Positions 22,451 to 36,220 are shown, numbered from the stretch's first letter. The stretch is 64,000 bases of DNA from Turnera subulata (GCA_028386065.3 JAKUCV010001608.1:1-64000), one strand, 5' to 3'. Notes: generated from the letters alone by a model not told the origin. Made by a program: numbers and translations.

Positions 22451-22955
22451 AACATCGACGTTTGCTATACAAACATCGATGTTCACATGAAGATTAGCCT
22501 TGGCCGAATCTTCTAAACATCGATGTTTTCATGAAGATTGGTTTTGGCAGAATCTCGAAACATCGATGCTCTCATGAAAAGTGACCTTGGCAGAATTCTC
22601 AAGCATCGATGTTCAGGGATTAAACATCAATGTTAAAAAGTTCTGTCAAATTGGTTTGAGATTCCAAAATTCTCAAACATCGATGTTTAAGATCAAACAT
22701 TGATGTTCTTGAGTTCCAGAATTCTCAAACATCGATGTTTAAAAGTACTGCCAGAAATCTTGAACTTTCAGAACTCTCAAACATCGATGTTTAAGAGTTA
22801 GACATCGATGTTCTTGAGCTCTGCCAAATAGTTTGGAGTTCTAGATTCTCAAAACAACAATGTTGAAGTTTAAACATCGATGTTCTTAAGCACTGCCAAA
22901 TAGTTGGGAGAATCAGATTCTCAAAACATCGATGTTCAAGTTAGACATCGATGTT
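22451..22955. repeat. Paired ATCGATG palindrome array in the leader of copia-A
   Basis: About sixteen exact or near copies of AACATCGATGTT lie between the PBS and the gag start. Pairs include 22451/22472, 22602/22623, 22676/22696 and 22790/22811, with 20-21 bp inside pairs and about 74 bp (or 52) between them. Spacer words CTGCCAAATAGTTTGGAG and TTCTCAAA match the sense-strand spacer of the copia-F LTR array. The array lies outside the LTR here. Confidence 0.93.
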
Positions 22956-23523
22956 CTCGTGTATTTTTGGCTTCCAAATTTACGAAACATCAATATATGA
23001 TTTGTTGATATATGCATGTGATATATGAACATAATGTGTTGATGTAAATATTAAGTTCCTCTTGTGTTGCCTTCTAGTGATAAGCACTCATCCTTGCTTA
23101 GATCAACACTTGGTAGGTTTTGCCAAAGCAAGGTGCCAATGTTTATCCTAGCAAGGTGCAATGGGATAATTGTAATATCCAAACTGCTTATTATGGGTTG
23201 AACTTAACTAGGTCATCTCAATAGGATTGAGGACTTAGAGGCAAAGAGTTGAGCTAAGTCTATGAGATAGACAAGAACAAGTGTTGTTCACTCAACTATC
23301 CAAGAGTTACATCAGATGTAATTGACAAGAGTTGTCTACCTAAATAACTATGATGTAAGCGATCAGCCAAAGCTGACTTATCTTGTAGTGAAATATGGAT
23401 CTTGGCCTACTTATCATTATCTTAATTCATAGTAGGAGCATCATTTAATAGAATTCCTTGTTAAATGATTTTACGTATGCATGACTCTGATTTGTGTGAG
23501 TTGATCATTGTTGTAGAGTAATA

Positions 23524-25850
23524 ATGGCACAAAACACAAGTACACTATCACTGCGATCTGTCCTTGTGAAGGAAAAAATTAATGGGAATAACTTCCTTAA
23601 GTGGCATCGCAATTTGAGGATAGTCCTCAAACAAGAAAAGAAATTGTATGTGTTAGTGTAATATGCCCAAAAGCCAATCATGGATGATTACTTGTAGTCA
23701 TGTATACGCATTAAGGTTATTCCAATAAGTATCGTTTATAAGATAAACTCTTGCACATACTTATAACCCTAGAATATTTCATATTCTTAAATTGTCCCTA
23801 GTCGATCATTATTATGGATGGGTTGTAATAATAAATTAAGACTAGCGTATGTTGAGAATTGCATATGTGATATGAATTCTACATACGGGTACAAGTTAGA
23901 GAACTTGTGGACTCGACCGACCCACATAAGAACGCTACATGGAACGTTATATGTTTTGTCGATAGCGGTTCTTATAATGTATTGTCCTTTGACCTGTGAT
24001 CATCAAGGTTCCCAACATGTAAGTCATATGCTTTGATATTATTCCTGGTCATCCGCAACTGGATAGACGTAAGGGTAATCATTGGGTGTATGATGAGTGT
24101 GTAGTGGGTTTTGTATGATCCAGAGGGGATTCGTCCAACCCATATAACGGGTATATTATCGGAGTGTTTCTTGATAGAGTTGAACCGTAAATGCATGGCC
24201 ATGCTCGGATAATGATATATGATATCATTGGTATTCGTTTTACCGGTTAACTCGAGGATCAAGAAACCAGGATTAAACATATGCAAGATTGACATATTCC
24301 GTGTCTCGTGTTTAATCTTGATAATGGGACGAAGGGACGATGACATGTTCCGAGGCACGTGGAATTAGTATTGATCTTGTCGTTCGGGTGGCAATGAAGT
24401 GTTGCTAGACGCCGCTCTTTGCTTATAATGCTAAAATGAGATTTTACGATTATTGTCGAACGTACAAGTGCCTACAGGGTCACACACATACAGCCGCTGA
24501 TTCGAGCAGGTGGTTGAACCGTGGTTGGACCATGGTTGAACCAAGGTGTGGTTGTACCGCGATTGGACTATGGTTGGACCGTGGTTGGACCAGGGTCGTT
24601 TTGGTACAATAATGATCTGAATTATTGACCAGAGTTAGTGGTATGGTGGTGTGTTATCTGATTATGCATTAGTGGAGACAAGATAATGAGGGTCATTGTC
24701 TTTGGGGCCTAGTGTTGGCCATTAGTCTTATCACTTATGTATTATGGAAAAGAGAGAGGTAGAGTACCTTTGTGATCAAATCACTCTCTTGCTCTTCTCT
24801 TGCTTGTTTTGAGTTTTTCAGAGCAAAAAGACATACACACTAGCCTCTTCTTCTTTGTGAAAGAAGAAAAACACCTAAAACACAACTCCCGAAAATCTGT
24901 TGCTAGCACACCAGTTCGGGAGAGCTCGGGTTGAAGTCGTGAGACGTTCTTCAGCCGGTTACAACGGTTCGTGTGGAAACCGTAGAGGGGCGAGGCTTAC
25001 GTCTGGCTCTTGCTGATTCGGTTCTACAGTTGGGTGAAAGACCTCACAGTTACAGGTATGAAAAATTGTTATTCGGTTTAGCTCCCTTCACATGGATCCT
25101 CCATGTGTATCCGGTATTTCCGCTGCGCATACATGTTGTATTTTTTGCTTTTGATTGTCAATTGCATGAACCGAATACTCACAGTATGTCCTCGAAGGGC
25201 CTGTTCCTAATGAACCGGCACCTAATGCTCCTACGGCGGAAAGAGATGCTTACAAGAAACATGTCGATGAGGCATTGGATGTCGCTTGCCTTATGCTTGT
25301 CAACATGGACTCTGAGCTTCAGAAGCAACATGAGAACTTGGGTGCATTCGATATGATCGAACACCTGAAAATGCTCTTTGAAGAGCAAGCAAGGCATGAG
25401 AGGTATGAGACCTCTAAGGCATTATTCCAATGCAAGATGGCTGAGTCATCACCAGTCAGGCCTCATGTGCTCAAGATGATTGGATACATTGAGAGCCTTG
25501 AGGGTCTGGGTTTTCCTTTGTAGAAGGAGTTGGCTATTGATCTAGTCCTGCAATCGTTGCCGGATAGTTACAGCCATTTTGTCATGAATTTTAATATGAA
25601 TCATCTTGAAAAATCCTTGTCTGAGTTGCTTAACATGTTAGGAACAGTTGAGCAACAGATGAAGACAAATAAATCCAACAACATATTGATGGTTGGAAAT
25701 AGCAAAGGAAAGGGAAAAAGCAAGAAGAAGAAATCTGCCAAAAAGTTTGGTTCATCTTCTTCACAAGTGCTGAAAACCAAAGGTGGTGTTCCAAAGGAAG
25801 GACAATGTTTCTAATGCAAGAAACCTGGCCATTGGAAGCATAACTACCCT
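23524..25850 (+). pseudogene. copia-A gag, interrupted by a solo LTR
   Basis: Begins MAQNTSTLSLRSVLVKEK and NNFLKWHRNLRIVLKQEK, a copia-type gag N-terminus. It is cut at 23650 by a solo LTR and resumes at 25184 in the YVLEGPVPNEPAPN region, followed by EEQARHERYETSKALFQCK. It has stop codons at about 25523 and inside the knuckle (CF-stop-CKKPGHWKHNY), where the last cysteine of the CCHC is also changed to tyrosine. The copy in copia-C keeps CFHCKKPGH but carries other stops. Confidence 0.88.
23651..25183 (+). mobile_element. Solo LTR inserted in copia-A gag
   Basis: TGTTAGTGTAATATGCCC at 23651 to ACTCACA at 25183, flanked by GTATG (23646-23650 and 25184-25188). It is 1533 bp and clearly related to the copia-A/C LTRs but diverged in several blocks. 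No internal region is present, so it records an insertion followed by LTR-LTR recombination. Confidence 0.93.
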
Positions 25851-25865
25851 ATTTACCTAGAGGAG

Positions 25866-28800
25866 GTGAAGAAACAGAAGGGAAGTAAGACTTCCACTTC
25901 AGGTATTCTTGTTATAGAAGCTAATATTTCTATCTCTGCATCACGTGTATTAGGTACCAGATGTGGTTCTCACATTTGTGTAAATGTGCAGGATCTAAGA
26001 AAGAACAGAAAATTAGCAAAGGGTGAGATAGACCTGCACGTTAGAAATGGAGCAAGAGTTGCTGCATTAGCCGTAGGAACTTACTATCTATCCTTACCGA
26101 GTGGTTTGATTTTAGAACTTGACGATTGTTATTATGTACCTACCATAAGCAGAAATTCGATTTCTTTTTCTTGTCTGGACAAGAAAGGTTTTTCTTTTGT
26201 AATAAAGAACAACAGTTGTTCTATTTATTTCAATGATATTTATTATGGTGGTGCATATTTGAGCAATGGTTTGTACGTTCTAAACCTAGAAACACTAATC
26301 TATAACATTAATACGAAGAAGGTTAGATTAAACGATTCTGATGAAACCTTTCTCTGGCATTGTCGATTGGGCCATATAAACGAGACTCGTATTTCTAAAC
26401 TCCATAAAGTTGGACTTTTAGACTCATTTGATTTTGAATCATATGAGACATGTGAGTCATGTTTATTAAGCAAAATGACGAAGGCTCCTTTTGCTGGTAA
26501 AGGTGAAAGAGCTTTGGACTTGTTAGGTCTTATACATTCTGATGTATGTGGACCTATGTCAACACAGGCTAGAGAGGTGGATTTCAATACTTCATTACAT
26601 TTATTGATGATTACAGTAGATATGGCTATGTGTATCTAATGAAACACAAGTCAGAATCCTTTGAAAAGTTCAAAGAATTCAAGAATGAAGTATAGAATCA
26701 ACTCGGCAAGAGTATAAAATGCTTCGATTTGATCGAGGAGGTGAACACTTAGACCGAAATTTTCTTGATCATCTAAAGGAATGTGATATAGTATCACAAC
26801 TTACTCCACCAGGAACACCTCAATGGAATGGTGTATCCGAAAGGAGGAATAGAACTTTGTTAGACATGGTTCGTTCAATGATGAGTCAAGCTAACCTTCC
26901 TTCTTCATTTTAGGGACATGCATTATTGAGTGCTGCATTTACACTTAACCGTGTTCTATCTAAATCGGTTGAAAAGACACCATATGAAATATGGACTGGG
27001 AAGCGTCCCAATTTGTCTTTTGTGAGGATTTGGGGTTGTGAGGCTTTCGTGAGACGAGAAGCATCAGAAAAACTCGCCCCTAAATTGGACAAATGCCTCT
27101 TTGTTGGATATCGTAAGGAAACTATAAAATATTATTTCTACAATCCCATGGAGCACAAAGTGTTTGTTGCTCGTACTGCTATTTTTCTAGAAAGAGAATT
27201 TATTTCTAGAGAGATCAGTGGGAGGAAAATAGAACTCCAAGAAGTTCGAGATATAGAGGCTGAGATGGAACAAGGACAGGAACCGCAAGTTGTTGTGGGT
27301 GAGATTCCTGTGCCTATAACACGCAGACCGCGTAGGTCTGATAGGACTCGATATGAGCCTGAGAGATATGGATTTCTTATGACTCATACTGGAGACGTGA
27401 TGCTCATAGATGAGGATGAGCCCACTTCCTATCAGCAAGCTATTACGGGTCCATACTCTAAGAAGTGGCTAGAAGCCATGAATTCGGAGATGGAATCCAT
27501 GTATAAAAACAAGGTATGGACCTTGGTTGATCCACCTGAAGGGGTAAAACCCATAGGGTGCAAATGGGTCTTTAAGAAAAAGATCGACATGGATGGTAAT
27601 GTGATTACCTTTAAAGGGCGATTGATTGCGAAAGGTGTCAAGCAACTTCATGGTATTGACTATGATGAAACTTTCTCGCCAGTTGCCATGGTTAAATCCA
27701 TCCGGATTCTATTGGCTATAGCAGCATACCATGATTATGAGATATGGCAAATGGATGTCAAAACCGCTTTTCTTAATAGAAATTTTTTAGAGGATGTGTA
27801 CATGACACAGCCTGAAGGTTTTGTCACTCCAGAGAATGCTAATAAGGTATGCAAATTGCAGTGATCCATTTATGGATTGAAGCAAGCTTCTAGGAGTTGG
27901 AATCTTCATTTTAATGAAGTGATCAAAGAGTTTGGTTTCATTAAAAATGAAGAAGAGCCATGTGTTTACAAGAAGGTTAGTGGGAGCACAATCGCTTTCT
28001 TACTATTGTATGTTGACGACATTCTCCTCATTGGGAATGATATTCCGACACTACAGTCTGTAAAGACTTGGTTAGGAAAGAATTTCTCAATGAAGGACTT
28101 AGGAGAAGCTGCCTATGTGTTAGACATAAAGATCTATAGAGATAGATCCAAAAGACTTCTTGGACTAAGTCAAAGTACATATATTGACAAGGTGCTAAAG
28201 AGGTTTAGCATGCAAGATTCCAAGAAAGGTTTCTTGCCTATGTCATATGGCATTTCTCTCTCAAAGAATCAATGTCCTAGTACATCTAAGAAGTGAGAGA
28301 AAATGAGTAAGATCCCTTATGCATCTACTATAGGATCTATCATGTATGTCGTGCTATGTACTCGACCTGAAGTCGTATATGCATTAAGTGTCACAAGCAG
28401 ATATCAATCTGATCCTGGTGAAGGTCACTGGACAGCGGTTAAGACCATCCTTAAGTACTTGAGAAGGACTAAGGATGCAATCCTTGTATATGGAAGCGTT
28501 GATGAGCTTGTTGTAAAGGGTTACACAGATGCTAGCTTCCAAACCGACAGGGATGACTTTAGATCGTAGTAAGGTTATGTGTTTTGTCTTAGAGGTGGAG
28601 CTGTTTGCTGGAAGAGTTCAAAGCAAGAAACAGTTGCCGACTCTACAACTGAAGCTGAGTACATAGCTGCCTCAGATGCGGTGAAAGAGGCTGTTTGGAT
28701 TAAGAAGTTCGTAACTGAACTTGGGGTGGTTCCGAGCATTCATAGTCCGATTGAGCTCTATTGTGGCAACAATGGGACAATCGCACAGGCTCAAGAACCG

Positions 28801-29010
28801 AGATACCACCAAAGATCCAAACATATACTCCGACGCTATCATCTCATTAGAGTGATCATTGATAGAGGAGATGTCAGGCTGTGCAAAGTTCCTTTTGAGA
28901 ATAATGTAGCAGATCCATTGACTAAGCTGCTCACACAGCAGAAGCATGATAGTCATACTGCATCCATTGGTATTAGATACATGGCTTTAGTGCAAGTGGG
29001 AGATTGCTAG
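25866..29010 (+). pseudogene. copia-A pol
   Basis: Protease region with VLGTRCGSHICVN (the usual DTG is changed, so the active-site aspartate is lost). Pre-integrase WHCRLGHINETRISKLHK; integrase with LRFDRGGEH and GVSERRNRTLLDM after a frameshift near 26580; reverse transcriptase with KWVFKKKIDMDG, WQMDVKTAFLN and YVDDILL; RNase H with TDASFQTDRDD and STTEAEYIAASDA. Stops occur at about 26691, 26911, 27862, 28295, 28567 and 28570. The reverse transcriptase YVDD motif survives but the polyprotein cannot be made in one piece. Confidence 0.92.
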
Positions 29011-30562
29011 TGTAATATGCCCAAAAGCTAATCATTGGATGATTGTATATAGTCATGTATATTGATTAAAGGTTTTATTCCAATAAATATGTTTATGTGA
29101 TAAACTCTTGCACATATTTATAACCCTAGAATATCTCATATTCTTAAAATGTCCCTAGTCGATTATTATTATGGATGGGTTGTAATAATAAATTAAGACT
29201 AGCGTATGTTGAGAATTATATGAGATATGAATTCTACATATGGGTACAAGTTAGAGAACTTGTGGTCTGGACTGACCTGACATAAGAACACTACATGGAA
29301 CGTTATATGATTGTCATTAGTGGTTCTTATATGTATTGTCCTTAGACCTGAGATCATCAAGGTTCCCAACATGTGAGTCATATACTTTGATATTACTCTT
29401 GGCTATTCGTAACTGAGTAGACCATAGTGTAATCATTGGGTATATGATATAATGTGTAGAGGGTTTTGTATGATCAAGATGGGATTCGTCCAACCCTTAT
29501 AACGGGTATATTATCAGATGGGCCTCTTGATAGAGTTGAACTGTAAATGCATGGCCATGCTCGGATTATGTGATATGGTGATATCATTAGTATCCGTTTT
29601 ACACAGTTAACTCGGGGATCAAGAAACTTAGATTAAACATATACAAGATTGACTTATTCCATGTCTCGTGTTTAATCTTGATAATGTGACGAAAGGATAA
29701 TGACATGTTTCCGAGGCATAATGAATCAGTACTGATCTTGTCGTTTGGGTAGCAATGATGTGTTGCTAGACGCCGCTCATTGTTTATAATTATAAATGAG
29801 TTTACAATTATTGCCAAACGTTACAAGTGCCTACAGGATCACACACTTAGAACTGTTGATTCAAGCTGGTGGTTAAACCATGGTTGGATCGTGGTTCGAC
29901 CAGGTATTTGAGCTAGTGGTTAGACCATGTTTGGACCGGGTCGTTTGGGTTGGTTTGGTTCAATAGTTACCAGAATTATTGAACCTGAATTATTGTCCCA
30001 AAAGGCATGAAAGGATGTGTTGTTTTATATACATGTTGATATATATAATTGAGTTAGTGGAGACATGATCATGTAGATGATTGTGACTAAAGTATAGATA
30101 ACGGAAAACACAATTATGCATGATAAGAAGTATGTATGATTGGTTGGCCACTTTCTATATTAAATAACATGTAAACATATATGTGATATATGTAAGAGTG
30201 TGATGTATGAGCAGATTTTGAGAGCTCATCACACAAACACATTCACAAGAGTTTTGAGAAAAACACTCTAGGCTCTCTTGCTCTCGGAAATTCTACAGCT
30301 AGCACTGCGGTTCGAGAGTGCTCGAGTTAGTGATTGTTTGACGGTTGCTAGCAGTCATCAACGGTTCGTGTGGATACCGTAGAGGAGTCGGATTTCTGTC
30401 CGGTTCTTGCTGATTCGTATCATCAGTTGAGTGAAAGTTCTCAACCAAACCAGGTACGAAATTTTTGTTATTCGGTTTACTCTGTTTCACATGGATCCTC
30501 CATGAGTTCCGGGTCTTTCCGCTGCATTTTGTTTATCAGGTTTGCATGCCCGGTTACTTACA
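29005..30562 (+). repeat. 3' LTR of copia-A
   Basis: Starts TGCTAGTGTAATATGCC after the purine-rich AAGTGGGAGAT and ends GGTTACTTACA. The GTAAG duplication follows. Confidence 0.93.
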
Positions 30563-30567
30563 GTAAG

Positions 30568-30784
30568 AGCAGTGAATTAATTATATGATGGATAGCAGGC
30601 GTTATTTGGCCAGGATGATTATTCAAAATATAAAATTGGTCCGCAAACCAAGCTAAGCTATATACATAAAATATTTAAATGGGAGTCGTTAACCTCAAAT
30701 ACATAATTAATGCAAGTTTACTTGGATGACATTGAGCTAAAATGATATGCAACAGCTGCCAATACAAATTTTGTAATGTAAAGT
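30568..30784. other. Spacer between copia-A and LARD-D
   Basis: About 217 bp of AT-rich DNA with no coding sequence or LTR end that I can identify; part of the old insertion target. Confidence 0.5.
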
Positions 30785-31279
30785 TGATGTAAATCGAAAA
30801 TAGGGGGTGTGTATTTTCATTGAATTTTCGGGTTTGATTACAGAGAGCCTAGATTTTTTAAGTTACATCATATCGAATAAAACAAGCCTTAGGGGGTATT
30901 TATAGAGCGGGTGCCTTGTAGAATGGCTTCTCGGACAAATTGGGCTTGATGGGCTCGGACTCGGTCCTCGGGCCTGGGCTCTCCCGGTAGTGGCCCAGCG
31001 GGTATAATAAATATATCAGTAGCCTCTTAAATGGTCGGGCTTGCTTGTAAGCACGACCATCTAGACCTTGGCATTATCGGCATAAATAGAATACACTTTG
31101 GAAATACTGCCTCGTTAAAAACCATATTAGGAAAAACCCGGTGGGACAAAAACCTAATGAAGGAAAAAATAGTGCAATGTGTATCCCATTTTATGCACAT
31201 CGAAGTTTATTTAGATCCTGAATGCGTAGTTATCTGATCCTCAGAGCCTCTAGTTGGAGAATATAATTGCTCCTTTACA
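30785..31279 (-). repeat. 3' LTR of LARD-D
   Basis: Begins TGATGTAAATCG and ends TCCTTTACA, followed by GCCCCCTATCGG, the complement of a purine tract on the minus strand. 495 bp. Confidence 0.72.
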
Positions 31280-34200
31280 GCCCCCTATCGGCGGACAAAA
31301 GTGTTTCGAAGTGCCTGAGGTCTTTCTATGTAGAGAGGATCCTGCTTTTGATGTTGTCTCTGCTTATTGGACAAGTCATCCTAGTTAATTTGAGCATCCA
31401 ATATTCTTATTGACCTGTGCACCTTTATGTATGTCTGAATTTTGATGATCCTGGGCACATGTAATTTTTATCGAACTTGGTAGCTTTGTCGCTCGCTCTA
31501 TAGCTAACCTGAGGACCTCATCCTGCGCCCAGTTTTTGGTGAACCTGTATTATTCGGAACCTCATTCGGTCTTTCATGCATTCTGGTTTTCGAACTTTGC
31601 TCGTCATTTGATTAATCAGGTTATCTATATTCTTGATTGAACTTGGGTACCTATGTCCCTTATAAGTTCTTTTACTAACCTGAGGGCCTCCACCATGGGC
31701 TTGTCATTTTGAGAACCTGGCTCCTTGAGCCCCTTTTGTTGTCATAGCGAACCTAGCACCTTTGCCCTGTTGTCGTTTATGAGTTTGGCTCATCTTGCCT
31801 TTGCATTTTATATGCCTGTTTGAGGGTCTTTAGTTTCTATATGTCCACCTATGACTTTGGTGTGCTTGGACCTATTTATACAATATGAAAAATTTAAGAG
31901 CCTTTTGTCCCTATTGTGAATTATTAAATTTGGGCCCTTTAGCCTCCCCATTCAACTTCTCTTTTGGAGTGTTGCTTTTGCATCTTTAGGGTTTCTTTTG
32001 AGTATCTACAGCTCCTATTCTGGCTCTTTTCCATTCTAGCATCTGCACTTTGCTCTTAGGCTCACATGGTCCATTTGGGGCTGCTCATTCCTAAGCTTCT
32101 TATAACCTCTTTATAGGACCTCGGTAGGATTTTTTACTGTGACTGTTGTTTTTCTTTTCCGCACCTTCTAGTCTGTTTGCTCCTTTGTGTCATCCTTCTT
32201 GCCGAAGCTTCTGCATCGTGTTTTGCGCCCTCTTCGCGTTTCCAAGCTTTTCTTCGTGTTGTATTATTAACTTTATTTTCCTATATTTGAAGTTGCCCTT
32301 TCGAGGGCGAAGAACCTTGTTCCTTTTCAGCTTCTCCCATCTTTTGCGGGTTTATCTTTGTGTTGAAGAGTTCCTGCTTCTCTAGATGTCTTCTTTCCGT
32401 GAATTGGTCCTCTTGACGACCTCGCGGTATCTGGCTCCAGCCCCCTAGATTGTTCTTTCAGGTTCGGCTTTCAGTTCCTTAAGGCACTTGAGCTTCTGGT
32501 TCTTGTATTGGGCCGGTTTGTAGCATTTGCAGGTTCTTGGGACTCTTTCCTCTTTCACTGCGGTTTGGCAAGCTTTTTGATTTGATCCTATGTTCGTAGA
32601 TCAGGGCCTCTTGTTTTGTCCATTATAATTGGGCGAGCCCCTTGCTCAGCTGGTTCTATTGAAGTACTTGTGACTCTTGTTGGGCTCCCTTTACCTGTAG
32701 CCTCTGTATCTAGGCCCTGCATTAAACTGCTGCAATGAGCCTTTGCTTCCTGCGCACTAGAGATTCTTTCTTTTGTTATGGTTTTGTGAGCTTCTATCAT
32801 CAACTCCTATATGAAACATTGCCTGCCAGCTTCAGGATAAACACCCCTTAAGCTTTTCGAAGGTTCTAGGCATCATTTGCCTTTAGCTTTTAGACTCAAT
32901 GGTCCTTAACCCTTTTTGAATATTTTGTGCATTATGTGCCTTGATTTTGGGGCTAAACAGCCTTTCAACTAGCTTTTTAATTGTTTTAGGTATACCTTTA
33001 GGTTTTGGGCTCAACAGCCCGTAGCTTTTTTGACCTGTGGGTACTTCTATACCTTTGGCCTTGATTTAGGCTCAGCGGCCTCTCAGCTTTTTTAGGGGTT
33101 CCATTTGGGCTTCAGGAGTCTCAGAGCTTCTCCTAGTGACTCTTACAGGTACTCAATATCCCGGTCGAACTGGATATAAAATTAGGTATTCAGGAACCTC
33201 TAGGCCTTCCTTGTGCTTTTGGGTTTATATCACCTTAGCAGGCCTGTTTGTTGTAACTTTTGGCGCGAGGGTGATCGAGCTTCGGGGCTCTTATTGGTAT
33301 AAGGTACCATGGCCTTGCTCGTTATAAATTTTGGGCACGAGGGCCTTCGAGCTTCAGGACCCTTATTGGTACAAGGTACCATAGCCTTGCTCGTTATAAG
33401 TTTTGGGCACGAGGGCCTTTGCCTTAAAAGGTTATTGGCATTGTGGAGTCTTTTCGCATTCTACTCGGATTGCGGCAGCTTTATCGTCCACCTGTGATTT
33501 GTTGTAAGTTTCTCCTCTAAGCAAGCTAATGAGCCTCGTTTACTGGGGAGAGTTTGTGGTTCCATTTGAGTCTGGAACCACCAGTTTATACTCTAGCATT
33601 CGTAGGCCTTTTTGCTATTTTTGGCTACATTTGGGCCTTGCAATTTATGGTACCCACGAAGCCTTATGCATTTCATAGTGTTTCTTCCTCAATTTTAACC
33701 CTTCTGCTCTCCTTTGTTATTGAGCCTTTCATAGCATGCTCTCGAAGAGAACTTCTATATTTTAGCGTTGAATGCAGCTTCCTCGTTAGGTCCAGTTTAA
33801 GAGGGGTCCTGTTTCCCTAGGTAACCTTATGATTTTCCCTAAGTCTAAGCTTGCCTATTTTATGCTTTATTTTTATTGGAGCATGTTGAGCTGTTTGGAG
33901 CCCCGAGCAGTAGCCCTCAGCACAAGCTTCTTGTTGCATTTCTTCTCTTTCTCATCGGGAGCTGCATTAGGTTTTGGTGTGCTTATGGGTGCCACTTGAC
34001 GTACCTATCAATCTTAAAAAGGCAATGGGGAGGTTCGGTCACCTTCTGTGATGGCCTCTTTAGATTTTCAAGTCCACTATAGCATTATTCTTTGCATTTG
34101 TTCCTCCTATGGGGTCCTTAAGTTATTCACTTTATGTGTACCTATTCTGGTTCTGGCTTGTGTTAAAGCTTTTGTTTTTGATGATTTGCATAGAGAACCT

Positions 34201-36220
34201 GTGGTTGTCGTGGCATCGTACCAGATTCCTAATAAGCTTCCTGTTTCCAAAATAAAATCTTCTTTTTGCCTTTGAAAGGAACCTGGTCTTGTTTTTCATA
34301 ATGATCCTTCTCTCCCAAAATTTTCTTGCTTTGCTTACAGCATGTTTCCTTTGAGGTGCACTTTGAAGCTTACATTCCTCTTTTCCCTGGTTCTTAGCTT
34401 GGTGAGGGTCTCCGAATTGATTCCTGCCTTTGTAAGAGCTTCTTTACGGGTTCTGTTCTTTGAATTTTGTTAATTGGTGTGAACCTCCACTTTCTGATGT
34501 TGACTTAATCATTGGTTTCTTGAGCATCCTTGGCATTGTTTTTCTGTGCAGAGGCTTTTATTTGAAAAACTTGTCTCCCCTGTAGGAATTTTTTTTGAAT
34601 ATACTTATTTATATGACTCTTTTGAACATCTAGCCCCGCGGCTGGTATCTTAGTATCTTGTATAAGATGTCCAGCTGCTGTTATTTAACTCCTTAAAGTT
34701 TCTTGAGGCTTCTTTGAGCTTCTAGTAATTACTAGGAATTCTTCATTGGCACCAACTATCTCCCTTAGAGCTTCACCTACAGTTTATTACGGTTGTCATG
34801 GTTTCATGGGGCATATTTTGCCACCACAAAAACTCCTCGAGGTTCAGGCATTTTCATGCAAACCTCCTTTTTGTCTGCTTCTTTTATTTTGGATTTTCCG
34901 CACCTATGTGATTTCCTTTAAGGCTTCACAGAGTATTTTTTGAGTTTTTAGCTTCTCGACTTTGACGTGTGCATTCATTGCGGGAGCATTTTTTTTTTAT
35001 AATTGCATCTTCTATAGAATGTCCTTTGACATCCTATATATTTGGCGTGGGAGCCTCGCCAACACCTGTTGAGGTTTATTATAAGCATAAACAATATTTG
35101 TTTGAAGGTTCTTTAGACCTGTTCATCTTAGAATCCAGAATCTGAAACCTGGAACCTGGAACCCATTTTGCACTTAGCCGTGCGAATATGTTTCATTGGA
35201 ATCGTTTTGCATATGTTCAGACTGTGCACTAGCACTATTCGTATTTGTTTCGAGCATCCTAGGCCATATGACTCCTCCATAGGAGTTCTTTGAATTTGTT
35301 CACCTTTATGGCAGTTCTGCTTAGAGCCTTGCTTTTAGAGGAACCCTTTGAGTTTGTTCACCTTTATGGCGCTCGAAGGAGGGCCTCCTCCTTCAGAACC
35401 TCGTGCAACTACTTGGACATTTATAATGCACATATTCCAAGTGTTTTGTTGAGCATTTTGCCTTCAGGAGCTTCTGGACCTTCATTGGATTTTCTTTTAG
35501 GTTCGAGCTTTTATTTTTTCCTTCCATCTTTATAGGAGCTTCGTTAAGGACCTATCACCTTTGTAGCATCTATTACTGAGTGTTATTGCTTTCTCGGAAG
35601 CTTTAGGATCTGTTTATTTCTCGAGCATTAGAACCTTAATGATGGTATGAGGGTGATTTTGCTCAGGAGCCTGAAGTTTGACAAATTTGACCCTATTGCT
35701 ATAGGACCTGCTACTCCGACAGGACTTGCTATTGGGCAATGGAGAATCGCAGACTGTTGGTTCTGCTTCATTAGCCTCTCTTCAAGTTCCCTCAAGTATA
35801 AATTGATGTAAAGAAAGTTTCATAGGGCCTACACCACCTTCCTATGTCGTCTTTGGAACCTGTTCTTATCTTTCTTCATGGTTCAGAATCAATTTAGAAT
35901 TATCGGTCCATTTACACGAACCTGAATTGTAATTGACTTGTGCTTCATGAGATGCACGATACCTCCTTTGGAGTTCTCCAGAAGCTATTCTATCCAGCAG
36001 GTCCTCACATTTAGACATGGACATTCGATATGGGCCTACTCTTGGGCCTCTTGTCGAGACCTGCCCTCTCTCTCAATGGTATTATTGAAGAGGACCTGCG
36101 TACTAAGATCTCCAAGGAAGTTTCTTAGCTTTAGTCCCTCTTTCGCCTTTTGATGTATGCACTTTGGTGACAAATGATTTTGTTGAGAATCTTTCAGTAT
36201 CCACTTTGAGTACCCATAGG
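31280..36220. other. Non-coding interior of LARD-D
   Basis: T-rich + strand with no retroelement or host protein in any frame. It contains a tandem duplication of about 72 bp around 33240-33420 (GGCCTTGCTCGTTATA ... GGTACCAT repeated) and another short repeat near 35290-35370 (GAATTTGTTCACCTTTATGG twice). Short open frames here look like chance. Confidence 0.6.
33240..33421. repeat. Tandem 72-bp repeat in LARD-D
   Basis: Two and a half copies of a unit running from GGCCTTGCTCGTTATAA through GGGCACGAGGGCCTT to AAGGTACCAT. Copies start at about 33240 (diverged), 33311 and 33383. Confidence 0.85.

Larger units (their letters stand above)
20600..30562 (+). mobile_element. Ty1/copia retrotransposon copia-A with nested solo LTR
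   Basis: Target duplication GTAAG (20595-20599 and 30563-30567) flanks LTRs of 1549 and 1558 bp. Order on the + strand: LTR, PBS, a leader of about 1.36 kb with a palindrome array, gag from 23524, protease, integrase, reverse transcriptase, RNase H, purine tract, LTR. A solo LTR of a related family sits inside gag. It is the same family as copia-C (43781-52140), which is in the opposite orientation. Many stops make it non-autonomous. Confidence 0.94.

Noticed and set aside
31031..36153. Possible degraded pol of LARD-D
   Set aside because: I looked for protease, YVDD/YADD, RNase H and integrase motifs on both strands and found none.
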